Shown: positions 7,628-15,041 of the stretch, piece after piece
How positions within the stretch are numbered: the stretch's first letter is position 1
How the letters are laid out: each line of letters starts with the position of its first letter
NCBI GenBank assembly: GCA_937941095.1
Contig: CALDYJ010000042.1
Span: 1 to 53,288, forward strand
Length of the DNA stretch: 53,288 nt
Direction: 5' to 3'
DNA from: an uncultured Saprospiraceae bacterium
Lineage (GTDB): Bacteria > Bacteroidota > Bacteroidia > Chitinophagales > Saprospiraceae
Translations under genes and position numbers: made by a program
The notes under the pieces: generated by a model
What the model saw: the letters and a program-made list of their open reading frames with translations, nothing else
Told to the model about the DNA's origin: nothing
Database searches by the model: none

Positions 7628-8686
7628 ATGAGGGGTTACAAACATTTACTTACCATTTGTTTAATTGCATTTTTTGGCTTTGGTGCCAATGCGCAACTAG
7701 ACATACATTTTTCTCAGTTCTATATGTCACCTACCAATCTTAACCCAGCATTGACTGGAGTTATGAATTGTAACATCAGGTTGACAGCTAACTATAGAAA
7801 TCAATATTCAAGTGTTACTACATTTGAAAATTCTTACAATACCTTTTCTGCCTCTTATGATCAAAAAATTCCTGTTGGGAGATATGACTATTTTGGATTA
7901 GGCGGTACCCTTTGGGGTGACGTAGCTGGGACAACTAGTTTTAGTACCATTACCGGGAAAGTTTCTGGTACTTATTCCAAAAGAATGGGTGGCTACAGAG
8001 AAGAAGCTCATTATTTAGTAATGGGTGCTGAAATAGGCGTTTCGCAAAGAGACATCAACATTCTAAATGCAAGATGGGGAACACAGCACGATGGTCAAGG
8101 TGGATACGATCAGACCTTACCTACTTTAGAGAATGGTTTTGAGAGAGACAATTTTGTTTTTGCTGATATGGGTGTTGGTCTTTTGTGGTTCTCTGTATTA
8201 GATAGAGACAATAACTTCTACATCGGTGGTGCTTATTCGCACTTGAACAGAGCAAACATATCTTTTACTGATGCAAAAGATGAAACCCTTTATACTAAAA
8301 TAACCGTTCATGGTGGTGGTCAATTCGCTGTGGGTAATAGAGTAACTATACTTCCTAACATCGTAACATTCTTTCAAGGGCCATCTTGGCAGTTGACTCC
8401 AGGTACAGGTCTTCGTTTCAGATTAGGAAACACAAGAAGATCAAGCCAATCTTTCCAAATTGGAGCATACGCAAGAATTACTCATAAATTGGAAGACCAA
8501 ACGCACATGGATGCTTTTATTCTATCTACAAGATTTGAGTACGAAGATTTTGGCATTGGTTTCAGTTATGACCTTAACGTATCGGATTTAAATGAAGCAT
8601 CTAATTATAATGGTGCCTTCGAATTTTCTTTCCAATACTTGATATGTGGACCTCAGAAAAGAGGGGTATACTGTCCTAACTTCTAA
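7628..8686 (+). CDS. PorP/SprF family type IX secretion/gliding membrane protein
   Basis: A 352-residue outer-membrane protein with signal peptide (cleavage after about residue 22, GANAQ). The start of the mature protein, LDIHFSQFYMSPTNLNPALTGV, is the classical PorP/SprF opening, and the rest alternates as expected for a beta barrel. Family members assist T9SS secretion or attach SprB-like and CHU_C-tailed cargo to the surface. That fits the T9SS type B protein at the end of this window, although the usual partner gene is not adjacent. It stands alone, with a long dyad upstream and a terminator downstream. Many Saprospirales carry large families of such paralogues. Confidence 0.9.
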   Translation: MRGYKHLLTICLIAFFGFGANAQLDIHFSQFYMSPTNLNPALTGVMNCNIRLTANYRNQYSSVTTFENSYNTFSASYDQKIPVGRYDYFGLGGTLWGDVAGTTSFSTITGKVSGTYSKRMGGYREEAHYLVMGAEIGVSQRDINILNARWGTQHDGQGGYDQTLPTLENGFERDNFVFADMGVGLLWFSVLDRDNNFYIGGAYSHLNRANISFTDAKDETLYTKITVHGGGQFAVGNRVTILPNIVTFFQGPSWQLTPGTGLRFRLGNTRRSSQSFQIGAYARITHKLEDQTHMDAFILSTRFEYEDFGIGFSYDLNVSDLNEASNYNGAFEFSFQYLICGPQKRGVYCPNF

Positions 8687-8737
8687 AAAATGCAAAGCGT
8701 TTAAGATGAGTTCGTCTTATCCACTTGAAAAATATTT

Positions 8738-8769
8738 AAGGCTCTTTACACTATGTAAGGAGCCTTTTT
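8738..8769 (+). terminator. Rho-independent terminator after the PorP/SprF gene
   Basis: AAGGCTC-TTTACA, a CTA loop, then TGTAAG-GAGCCTT runs into a T tract, giving a 13-pair stem with one wobble. It lies about 50 bases after the stop and separates this gene from the bactofilin operon. Confidence 0.85.
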
Positions 8770-8810
8770 ATTTGTTCTCTGACTGAGATTACTATACTCT
8801 TGACAATAAT

Positions 8811-8828
8811 GCTTAATTTTGATTAAGC
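8811..8828. promoter_or_regulatory. Dyad upstream of the bactofilin gene
   Basis: GCTTAAT-TTTG-ATTAAGC has perfect 7-bp arms around a 4-base loop, followed by TTTT. It also contains TAATTTTG (8814-8821), which fits the Bacteroidota -7 element, about 40 bases before the start. It may be a promoter covered by an operator, or a weak second terminator. No -33 TTG is found at the normal spacing. Confidence 0.35.
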
Positions 8829-8860
8829 TTTTCATTCTTAATTTTTGAAATTGTGATAAT

Positions 8861-9280
8861 ATGTTTGGTTCTAAAAAAAATGAAAACGGCACGGTAATGT
8901 CAAAAAGTAATGTTGCTAGTCCTAGCAATGCACTCAATAGTTTAGTACAAGGGACTGAGGTTACGGGTACCATAAAAGCGGCTAACGACTTTCGAATAGA
9001 TGGCAGTTTAAAAGGAGACTTGGTATGTGATTCAAAGGTGATCATAGGCGCTTCTGGATTTGTAGATGGAGAAGTAACTTGCGAGAATGCATTGATAGAA
9101 GGAAAATTTGAAGGCACCCTTGTAGTGAAAGATATGCTGCAGATTAGAACAAATGCTTCTGTAAGTGGAGACATTTCATACGGTAAACTAGAAGTAGATG
9201 CAGGTGCTGAAATAAACGGTACTTGTAAAATGATAAATTCATCTATAAAGCATAAATCCAAGAAAGAAGTTGTCGCCTAA
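8861..9280 (+). CDS. Bactofilin family cytoskeletal protein
   Basis: A 139-residue protein whose middle (about 28-125) is the bactofilin beta-helix. Short strands with Gly turns recur in GTIKAANDFRIDGSLKGDL, VIIGASGFVDGEV and similar repeats, with disordered ends. Bactofilins polymerise without nucleotide on the inner face of the membrane and guide cell-wall or envelope enzymes. It is the first gene of a run with two small membrane proteins (overlap of 11 bases with the next), an order known from ATP synthase loci of Bacteroidota. Confident at family level. Confidence 0.9.
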   Translation: MFGSKKNENGTVMSKSNVASPSNALNSLVQGTEVTGTIKAANDFRIDGSLKGDLVCDSKVIIGASGFVDGEVTCENALIEGKFEGTLVVKDMLQIRTNASVSGDISYGKLEVDAGAEINGTCKMINSSIKHKSKKEVVA

Positions 9281-9497
9281 CAAGAAACCTAAGAAACCAG
9301 AGATGAATCCTGCCTTGAAATATTCAGGCATGGCCATGTCTATGGCTGTTACAGTTGCGATTGGCGTATTCTTAGGAAAATGGATTGATAAAAAGCTAGG
9401 CTACGAGGACCCGGTATTTACCTTGATCTTGGTTGTTTTGTTTTTGACCGCGTTCATGATAGCTTTGGTGAGGTCCATTAGTCAAGATAAATCATAA
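9270..9497 (+). CDS. AtpZ/AtpI-like F0F1 ATP synthase-associated small membrane protein
   Basis: A 75-residue protein with a basic start and two membrane helices (about 18-36 and 47-67) joined by a GKWIDKKLG loop, the hallmark of the AtpZ/putative F0F1-ATPase subunit family. That family helps assemble the c-ring or carries Mg2+/Ca2+. The start at 9270 is TTG, inside the bactofilin gene. An ATG at 9303 (MNPAL...) keeps both helices and could be the true start. Its stop overlaps the next ATG as TAATG. No ATP synthase subunit gene follows in this window, unlike in many relatives. Confidence 0.8.
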   Translation: MSPNKKPKKPEMNPALKYSGMAMSMAVTVAIGVFLGKWIDKKLGYEDPVFTLILVVLFLTAFMIALVRSISQDKS

Positions 9498-9877
9498 TGA
9501 CATTAAAATCTTTTCTAAGCAGTCTTGGGATCATTAGCATAAGCACAGCTGTGATACTGTACTTCTTAAACACAATGACAGTGTTTGAGGAATCAGCTGC
9601 CTTCACCTGGGGAGTACTATTGTTTTTTATAGCCCTAAGCATAGGCATCTATTTCTCCGGAAAGAATTTGTCTACTTCTAAAGACCAGAATGCTTATACC
9701 AGGATGATCTTAGGTTTTATGATGTTAAAAATGATGCTATGCATTTTAATGGTCTTGGCTTATTATAAATTAGCAAACCCGACAGGGAAGACATTTATCA
9801 TCCCTTTCTTTTTTATTTATATAACTTATACTGTATTCGAGGTTGTTTTGATGAGCAGGCTTGGAAGAAATACTTAG
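9497..9877 (+). CDS. Small four-helix membrane protein, probably ATP synthase-associated
   Basis: A 126-residue protein with four predicted membrane helices (about 5-24, 35-53, 66-88 and 96-118). I do not recognise a specific family. In Bacteroidota an AtpI-like protein of this size and topology commonly sits between the AtpZ-like gene and atpB. It starts at the TAATG overlap with the previous stop, so the two are coupled. Here atpB is replaced by a biotin carrier gene 5 bases downstream. The ATP synthase link rests on position and topology only. Confidence 0.65.
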   Translation: MTLKSFLSSLGIISISTAVILYFLNTMTVFEESAAFTWGVLLFFIALSIGIYFSGKNLSTSKDQNAYTRMILGFMMLKMMLCILMVLAYYKLANPTGKTFIIPFFFIYITYTVFEVVLMSRLGRNT

Positions 9878-9882
9878 GAAAC

Positions 9883-10368
9883 ATGGAAATGAATAAAGTA
9901 AACGTCTCAATAAATGGTAATGGCCCAATCGAATTGGAGCAGGCAGATTGGAGTACTTTGGATTTGATTAAAGTTGAAGATAAAAAATACCACTTGATTT
10001 TGAACAATGTCAATTACGACATAGAGCTCTTACAGATTGATAAAAATGCTAAAACCATGCAGCTCTCTATCAATGGTGAGGCCTATGATTGCAAAATTTC
10101 CGATCAAATAGATGTCCTGATCAATAAGATGGGACTAGAAGGAGAGAAGTCTAAGGCCGTAAAAAGCATTCATGCACCAATGCCTGGAAAAGTTTTAGAA
10201 GTACTCGTTAAGAAAGGACAAGAGTTTGAAGAAGGAGAAAGTTTAATCATTTTAGAAGCCATGAAAATGGAAAATGTGATTAAGTCTCCTGGGAAAGGAA
10301 AAGTAAATGCTATCAATATTTCAAAGGGAGATGCTGTAGAAAAGGGGGAGTTGCTGATCTCTTTATGA
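9883..10368 (+). CDS. Biotin/lipoyl-attachment protein (biotin carboxyl carrier of an acyl-CoA carboxylase)
   Basis: A 161-residue carrier protein. The C-terminal half (about 92-161) is a biotinyl domain with the attachment motif EAMKMEN; the modified lysine is K128. The N-terminal part is a beta-rich region seen in carriers of acetyl/propionyl-CoA carboxylase and decarboxylase type in Bacteroidota. Carboxylase and carboxyltransferase partners are not in the window, so the carrier must work with subunits encoded elsewhere. It follows the small membrane protein by 5 bases and is closed by a terminator. An alternative start at the third residue (ATG at 9889) is possible. Confidence 0.88.
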   Translation: MEMNKVNVSINGNGPIELEQADWSTLDLIKVEDKKYHLILNNVNYDIELLQIDKNAKTMQLSINGEAYDCKISDQIDVLINKMGLEGEKSKAVKSIHAPMPGKVLEVLVKKGQEFEEGESLIILEAMKMENVIKSPGKGKVNAINISKGDAVEKGELLISL

Positions 10369-10410
10369 GAACAAAAATTACAGCGATTAATGTTTTGTAA
10401 AATAAAAAAA

Positions 10411-10440
10411 GGAAGGTGCTTTGTTCACCTTCCTTTTTTT
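10411..10440 (+). terminator. Rho-independent terminator after the biotin carrier gene
   Basis: GGAAGGTG-CTTTGTT-CACCTTCC followed by seven T, with an A run before the stem; an 8-bp GC-rich perfect stem. It ends the bactofilin-to-biotin carrier transcript. Confidence 0.93.
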
Positions 10441-10493
10441 ATTTTAAGAACAAATTTATTTTAACTTTACAGGACACTAAGGCACTATAAATT

Positions 10494-11465
10494 ATGACTC
10501 GCCCAGTCAAGCAATTTCCTTTTAGAGATAGAACCATGCAAGTAAAAATATTCTCAGGCGTCAATTCAGAATACTTAGCTCATAAGATTGCTGATTTTTA
10601 TGGAGATCCTTTGGGAAATAAAGATCTGTTCAAATTTAGTGATGGAGAAATGCAGCCAGTGATCAATGAATCAGTCCGTGGCTCTTATGTTTTTTTTATA
10701 CAATCAACTTTTGCACCATCTGATAATTTATTTGAATTATTATTGCTCATTGATGCTGCGAAAAGAGCCTCCGGAGGATACATTACGGCTGTTATTCCTT
10801 TTTATGGGTATGCGCGCCAAGATCGAAAAGATAAACCAAGGGTTCCGATTTCTGCTAAACTAGTAGCTAATCTTATAGAAGCTGCTGGAGCAAATAGAAT
10901 CATGACCATGGATTTCCATGCAGATCAAATACAAGGTTTTTTTGATATTCCTGTAGACCATCTGAAGAGTGAAGCCATCTTCTTTCCATATTTGGAAAAG
11001 CAAAACCTTGAAAATGTAATCTTTGCTAGCCCAGATGTAGGAGGCGTAAAAAGAGCAAGATCTTATGCTAAACACTTTAAAACAGAGCTGGTCATTTGCG
11101 ATAAGCATAGAGAAAAGGCTAATCAGGTAGCTGGGATGACGGTCATCGGAGATGTAAAAGGAGCTCATGTGATTCTCGTAGATGATCTGATCGATACAGC
11201 TGGAACTTTATGCAAAGCTTCTGAAATCATCATGGAGAAAGGCGCTAAAAGCGTTAGAGCCATCTGTACACACCCGGTTTTATCAGGAAAAGCTTACGAA
11301 AACATTGAAAATTCTCAATTAACAGAATTAATAGTAACGGATACTATCCCCTTAAAACAGGAGAGTTCAAAGATAAAAGTCCTTTCATGTGCTAAATTAT
11401 TCGCTCAAGCGATAAGAATTACGCATGAACACAGGTCTATTTCCGCTTTATTTGTTAGCGAATAA
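10494..11465 (+). CDS. prs: Ribose-phosphate pyrophosphokinase (PRPP synthetase)
   Basis: A 323-residue enzyme that makes PRPP from ribose 5-phosphate and ATP for nucleotide, His and Trp synthesis. Family features: KIFSGVNSEYLAHKIA at the start, the FSDGEMQP segment, PYARQDRKD-type loop (YGYARQDRKDKPR), DFHADQIQGFFDIPVDHL, and the PRPP-binding loop VDDLIDTAGTL. Typical enzymes have about 310-315 residues and begin near MQVKIFSG; an in-frame ATG at 10539 gives 308 residues and may be the true start, the 15-residue lead being unusual. It stands alone between two terminator/promoter regions. Confidence 0.95.
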   Translation: MTRPVKQFPFRDRTMQVKIFSGVNSEYLAHKIADFYGDPLGNKDLFKFSDGEMQPVINESVRGSYVFFIQSTFAPSDNLFELLLLIDAAKRASGGYITAVIPFYGYARQDRKDKPRVPISAKLVANLIEAAGANRIMTMDFHADQIQGFFDIPVDHLKSEAIFFPYLEKQNLENVIFASPDVGGVKRARSYAKHFKTELVICDKHREKANQVAGMTVIGDVKGAHVILVDDLIDTAGTLCKASEIIMEKGAKSVRAICTHPVLSGKAYENIENSQLTELIVTDTIPLKQESSKIKVLSCAKLFAQAIRITHEHRSISALFVSE

Positions 11466-11481
11466 AGGCTTTACAAAATAC

Positions 11482-11513
11482 TTGCGCATAAAATAGAAAA
11501 ATGCTTATCTTTG
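11482..11513 (+). promoter_or_regulatory. Bacteroidota-type promoter for rplY
   Basis: TTG (11482-11484), 21 bases, then TATCTTTG (11506-11513) matches the Bacteroidota primary sigma consensus TTG-N17/23-TAnnTTTG. Transcription would start near 11520, giving a leader of about 30 bases before the rplY start. Confidence 0.75.
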
Positions 11514-11550
11514 CAGTCCTTTTGAGATAAAAAGCCTTAAATAATAGAAT

Positions 11551-12207
11551 ATGGATACGCTTACAATAAATGCTGAAATAAGGACTGGAACTGGTAAAAA
11601 AGCCAATAAAAGCCTTAGAAAAGGGAGAATCGTCCCAGGCATAATTTATGGAGGTAAAGAAAACATCATGTTTTCTGCTCATGAAAATGAATTCAAACAC
11701 CTTGTTTATACACCTGACTTTAAATTAGCAGAGATAAATATTGGTGGAAATCAGATTAAATGCATCCTTAAAGATTTACAGTTTCATCCTGTAAGTGATA
11801 GTTTGGTTCATTTAGATTTCATTGAATTGGTTCCTGGCAAGAAAGTAATCGTAGATATTCCCATTAAATTAGAAGGAACTTCAGAAGGAGAAAAACTTGG
11901 TGGCAAGGTAGCTCAGTCATTAAGAAAGCTTAAAGTGAAGACAACTCCTGAAAGTTTAACGGAATCTTTAAAGATTAACATTACTGAATTGAATTTAGGA
12001 CAAGCTGCCAGAGTTAAAGATGTTCAAATTCCTGATGGTATGGAAGTCATGAATGATGGCAACATCCCAGTAGTAAGTGTAGCAATACCAAGAGCACTTA
12101 AATCAGCTGAAGCTGAAGCTGCAACTGCTGAAGGTGCAACTAAAGGAACTGCAGAAGGTGGGGATGCTCCTGCTGCAGAAGGTGATAAGAAAGAAGAGTC
12201 AAAATAA
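11551..12207 (+). CDS. rplY: 50S ribosomal protein L25 (Ctc form)
   Basis: A 218-residue protein with the two-domain Ctc/TL5 form of L25. The N-terminal L25 domain (about 1-92) opens with INAEIRTGTGKKANKSLRKG and carries GIIYGG; the C-terminal TL5 domain (about 95-185) contains IKLEGTSEGEKLGGK. An Ala/Glu/Lys-rich tail follows, as usual in Bacteroidota. It binds 5S rRNA in the large subunit. It has its own promoter and terminator. The peptidyl-tRNA hydrolase gene that often follows rplY is not here; the space holds only a short coding remnant. Confidence 0.95.
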   Translation: MDTLTINAEIRTGTGKKANKSLRKGRIVPGIIYGGKENIMFSAHENEFKHLVYTPDFKLAEINIGGNQIKCILKDLQFHPVSDSLVHLDFIELVPGKKVIVDIPIKLEGTSEGEKLGGKVAQSLRKLKVKTTPESLTESLKINITELNLGQAARVKDVQIPDGMEVMNDGNIPVVSVAIPRALKSAEAEAATAEGATKGTAEGGDAPAAEGDKKEESK

Positions 12208-12230
12208 AATCAATATAATTGAGATATTTA

Positions 12231-12262
12231 AAAGGGTGATTCATTTGAATCACCCTTTTTTT
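12231..12262 (+). terminator. Rho-independent terminator after rplY
   Basis: AAAGGGTGATTC-ATTT-GAATCACCCTTT followed by a T tract, a 12-bp perfect stem, beginning 23 bases after the stop. Confidence 0.93.
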
Positions 12263-12268
12263 ATTTTT

Positions 12269-12286
12269 GCAAGCTTAAAAGCTTGC
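12269..12286. repeat. 18-bp near-perfect palindrome between rplY and a coding remnant
   Basis: GCAAGCTT-AA-AAGCTTGC has perfect 8-bp arms and a 2-base centre. It sits immediately after the rplY terminator and directly before the GTG of the broken small frame. It may be an operator for whatever was encoded there. Confidence 0.45.
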
Positions 12287-12287
12287 A

Positions 12288-12414
12288 GTGAAAATATGAT
12301 CTAATTGAGCTAAAGGAACAATATCATGGAAACCACCTTTATGCACTCGTACATGAAGGAGATCAAAGATTTTATTTTGGAATGTCTGGTCGCAATTGGA
12401 GAGATAAATTGTAG
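12288..12414 (+). pseudogene. Short coding remnant or frameshifted micro-gene
   Basis: The frame from 12292 to 12414 reads KYDLIELKEQYHGNHLYALV and then a further 20 codons with normal-looking composition (ending GMSGRNWRDKL and a stop), but it has no start codon after the in-frame TGA at 12289. A GTG at 12288 would open exactly this frame if one A were removed from the AAAA run at 12291-12294, giving 41 residues. It may be the tail of a decayed gene or a small gene with an indel. The family is not recognised. Confidence 0.35.
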
Positions 12415-12435
12415 CTTGCAATAAATGAATTTACG

Positions 12436-13221
12436 ATGAATGCTCTATCTGAAGAACTAACTATTTCTGCTATCCAATATGACATCTTTTGGGAGAATAA
12501 AAAGAGCAATTTAAACCTATTGAACCGTTTAATAACGGACCTACCTCAAAATACAGATTTACTCATCCTACCCGAAATGTTTGCGACTGGCTTTAGTATG
12601 AATACTGCATTACTTGCTGAGACAAAAGAAGGGGAAACTGTCCAGTGGATGAAGAAAGTTTCCACGGAACGTAAGATAGCCATTTGTGGAAGCATTCCAT
12701 TCAGTTATGAAGGCTCTTATCGTAATCGTTTTCTTTTTGTACATGCTGGAGAAGTGATCGCTCATTATGATAAGAGGCATCTCTTTTCATATGGCACAGA
12801 AAACGAGCATTATTCCTCTGGATCTCAAAATACCATTGTTGAATTCAAAGGCTGGAAAATCTGTTTGCAGATTTGTTATGATTTGAGGTTTCCAGTCTGG
12901 TCAAGAAATACCCAGGATTACGACCTATTGCTTTATGTGGCCTCTTGGCCAGATAAAAGGATAGAGGCATGGTCTACCTTGTTAAAAGCAAGAGCGATTG
13001 AAAATCTTTCATATGTATGTGGCTTAAATCGAATTGGTGTAGATGGTTCTGATTTGAACTATAATGGTCAATCAGCAATCATCGATTATACAGGAGAAAT
13101 TATGAGCAAATTGAATGCAAAGGAAGAGTTAATGAGTAAGACTTTGAAAATGAGTGAAATGAAAGCTTTTAGAGATCGATTTGGTTTTTTGAATGATAAA
13201 GATGAGTTCCAAATTGTTTAG
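12436..13221 (+). CDS. Carbon-nitrogen hydrolase, omega-amidase type (YafV/Nit2-like)
   Basis: A 261-residue nitrilase-superfamily enzyme with the complete triad E47 (LPEMF), K113 (YDKRHLF) and C147 (QICYDLRFP). The YDKRHLFSYGTENEHY loop is typical of omega-amidases, which hydrolyse 2-oxoglutaramate and 2-oxosuccinamate, clearing the toxic oxo-amides made by Gln/Asn transaminases. It is a soluble cytoplasmic enzyme of usual length. It lies 35 bases before adk on the same strand. Confidence 0.9.
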   Translation: MNALSEELTISAIQYDIFWENKKSNLNLLNRLITDLPQNTDLLILPEMFATGFSMNTALLAETKEGETVQWMKKVSTERKIAICGSIPFSYEGSYRNRFLFVHAGEVIAHYDKRHLFSYGTENEHYSSGSQNTIVEFKGWKICLQICYDLRFPVWSRNTQDYDLLLYVASWPDKRIEAWSTLLKARAIENLSYVCGLNRIGVDGSDLNYNGQSAIIDYTGEIMSKLNAKEELMSKTLKMSEMKAFRDRFGFLNDKDEFQIV

Positions 13222-13230
13222 CTTAAGTAG

Positions 13231-13238
13231 TATCTTCG
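13231..13238 (+). promoter_or_regulatory. Possible -7 element for adk
   Basis: TATCTTCG differs at one base from the TAnnTTTG consensus and lies 19 bases before the adk start. The nearest upstream TTG is 14 bases away, closer than normal. The element is only suggestive. Confidence 0.35.
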
Positions 13239-13256
13239 CATAAATAATAATTTACA

Positions 13257-14012
13257 ATGATCAATCTGATAATTTTTGGACCTCCGGGTTCTGGTAAAGG
13301 AACGCAAGCTGCTAAGCTTGTCAAGAAATACAAACTACAGCACATATCAACAGGAGATTTGTTTAGGTATAATTTGTCAAACAATACCAAGCTGGGTAAA
13401 GAAGCAAAAAAATACATGGACAAAGGTGAACTTGTACCAGACAAGGTGACCATAAAAATGTTGAAAGATAAAGTTGAATCTTCAGGGAAGGTAGCTGGTT
13501 TTATTTTAGATGGATTTCCTAGAACAATCGCTCAATCAAAAGCTTTAGATAAATTTCTTAAATCTAGAAAACAATCTGTTTCTAAATTAGTCATGTTAGA
13601 TGTGCCTGATGAAGAATTAAAAGAAAGGTTATTGGAAAGAGGAAAAACTTCTGGGAGAGCAGATGATGTAAATCCTAAAATTATTCAAAACAGAATCGAC
13701 GTTTATAAAAATACAACCTACCCTGTATTTAATTATTACTTTAAAGACAGAAATGCAGTGAAGGTTTGGGGCGTAGGATCTTTAGAAACAGTTTTCAAAA
13801 GATTGTGTTTTGAAATTAATGATTTAGAAGTAGTAAAAAAGACCAAAAAGTTAGCTGCCGCAAAAAGAGCAAGAGCTAAAAAAGCAACTGAGAAAAAAAG
13901 CAAAGCTAAAAAAACGAGTACCAAAAAAGCTAGTAAAAAGAAAGCAGGTCCTAAGCTTAAAACGGCAAAACCGAGAAAAAAAACCAGCTCCAAAAGAGCA
14001 AAGAAGAAGTAA
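13257..14012 (+). CDS. adk: Adenylate kinase with lysine-rich histone H1-like tail
   Basis: The first 190 residues are a complete short-LID adenylate kinase: P-loop GPPGSGKGTQ (8-17), AMP-site STGDLFR, GFILDGFPRT, and the LID/Arg region RGKTSGRADDVNPKIIQNR. It interconverts AMP, ADP and ATP. After the usual end the same frame continues for about 59 residues (193-251) made almost only of Lys, Ala, Ser, Thr and Arg, about half of them basic, like the tail of histone H1 or bacterial HC1/AlgP-type DNA-binding proteins. Other Bacteroidota Adk proteins normally stop near residue 190. The tail could bind DNA, RNA or polyphosphate. obg follows 15 bases later. Confidence 0.93.
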   Translation: MINLIIFGPPGSGKGTQAAKLVKKYKLQHISTGDLFRYNLSNNTKLGKEAKKYMDKGELVPDKVTIKMLKDKVESSGKVAGFILDGFPRTIAQSKALDKFLKSRKQSVSKLVMLDVPDEELKERLLERGKTSGRADDVNPKIIQNRIDVYKNTTYPVFNYYFKDRNAVKVWGVGSLETVFKRLCFEINDLEVVKKTKKLAAAKRARAKKATEKKSKAKKTSTKKASKKKAGPKLKTAKPRKKTSSKRAKKK

Positions 14013-14027
14013 AAACTTCTAACAAGT

Positions 14028-15026
14028 ATGTCAGAAAAGAATTTCATTGATTACGTAAAAATCTTTTGCCGTTCAGGTGCTGGTGGCCCTGGCTCGATGC
14101 ATTTCTATAGAGATGCCCGAACCGCAAAAGGTGGTCCGGATGGAGGAGATGGTGGCCGAGGTGCTCACATTATTTTAAGAGCAAATAGAAACGTATGGAC
14201 ACTACTTTCTTTAAAATACAGAAAGCATGTCCATGGTAAGAACGGAGAAGGAGGTTCTGGTAACAACAGTAGTGGTTCTTATGGAGAAGATGTTTATTTA
14301 GATGTACCCTTAGGAACAGTGGCGAAAGATGCAGAAACTGGAAAAGTACTATTTGAATTAACAGAAAACGAAGAGGAGGTCATCTTGCTAGCAGGAGGTC
14401 GTGGTGGTCAAGGAAATTCACATTTTAAGTCTTCCACCAATCAGACGCCAAGTTATGCTCAACCTGGAGAACCATCGCAAGAAGGATGGTTTATTCTCGA
14501 ACTAAAAGTATTGGCAGATGTGGGCTTAGTTGGTTTTCCAAATGCCGGTAAGTCTACTTTATTGTCTGTAGTTAGCGCAGCGAAACCTAAAATTGCCAGC
14601 TATGCCTTTACAACTTTGATTCCGAATTTAGGCATAGTAAAATATAGAGATGGTGCTTCCTTTGTCATGGCAGATATTCCTGGCATTATTGAAAATGCAC
14701 ACGAAGGAAGAGGCTTGGGACATCGTTTCCTACGACACATCGAACGAAATTCAACCTTATTGTTTTTAGTGCCTGTAGATGCTGATGACATCAAGAAAGA
14801 ATATGAAATTCTATTGAATGAATTGAAGATGTACAATCCTGAGCTTTTAGATAAGCCGAGGATACTTGGCTTATCTAAATGCGATATGATTGATGAAGAG
14901 TTAAAAGCCCTATTGATTGAGACGCTGCCAGAAGGAGTCCCGTATCATTTCTTTTCTTCGGTAAGTCAAATTGGAATTGTTGAGTTGAAAGACATGTTAT
15001 GGAAAGAAATTAATAAAGAAATTTAA
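14028..15026 (+). CDS. obg: GTPase Obg/CgtA
   Basis: A 332-residue Obg protein: Gly-rich N-terminal Obg fold (about 1-160, [19 protein letters not shown]) and a GTPase domain with G1 GFPNAGKST (169-177), G3 DIPGIIE, and G4 as SKCD in place of the usual NKXD. It acts in 50S ribosome maturation and stress control. It lacks the optional C-terminal OCT domain, as do other short Obg proteins. It lies between adk and the kinase-RapZ fusion with gaps of 15 bases on each side, so the three are probably one operon. Confidence 0.95.
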   Translation: MSEKNFIDYVKIFCRSGAGGPGSMHFYRDARTAKGGPDGGDGGRGAHIILRANRNVWTLLSLKYRKHVHGKNGEGGSGNNSSGSYGEDVYLDVPLGTVAKDAETGKVLFELTENEEEVILLAGGRGGQGNSHFKSSTNQTPSYAQPGEPSQEGWFILELKVLADVGLVGFPNAGKSTLLSVVSAAKPKIASYAFTTLIPNLGIVKYRDGASFVMADIPGIIENAHEGRGLGHRFLRHIERNSTLLFLVPVDADDIKKEYEILLNELKMYNPELLDKPRILGLSKCDMIDEELKALLIETLPEGVPYHFFSSVSQIGIVELKDMLWKEINKEI

Positions 15027-15041
15027 TTTCAAGACAAAGAG

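Noticed and set aside
13736..14047. Minus-strand 103-codon frame opposite the adk tail
   Set aside because: It is the shadow of the Lys/Ala-rich tail (poly-Lys codons read as Phe/Leu in reverse) and has no independent start context.
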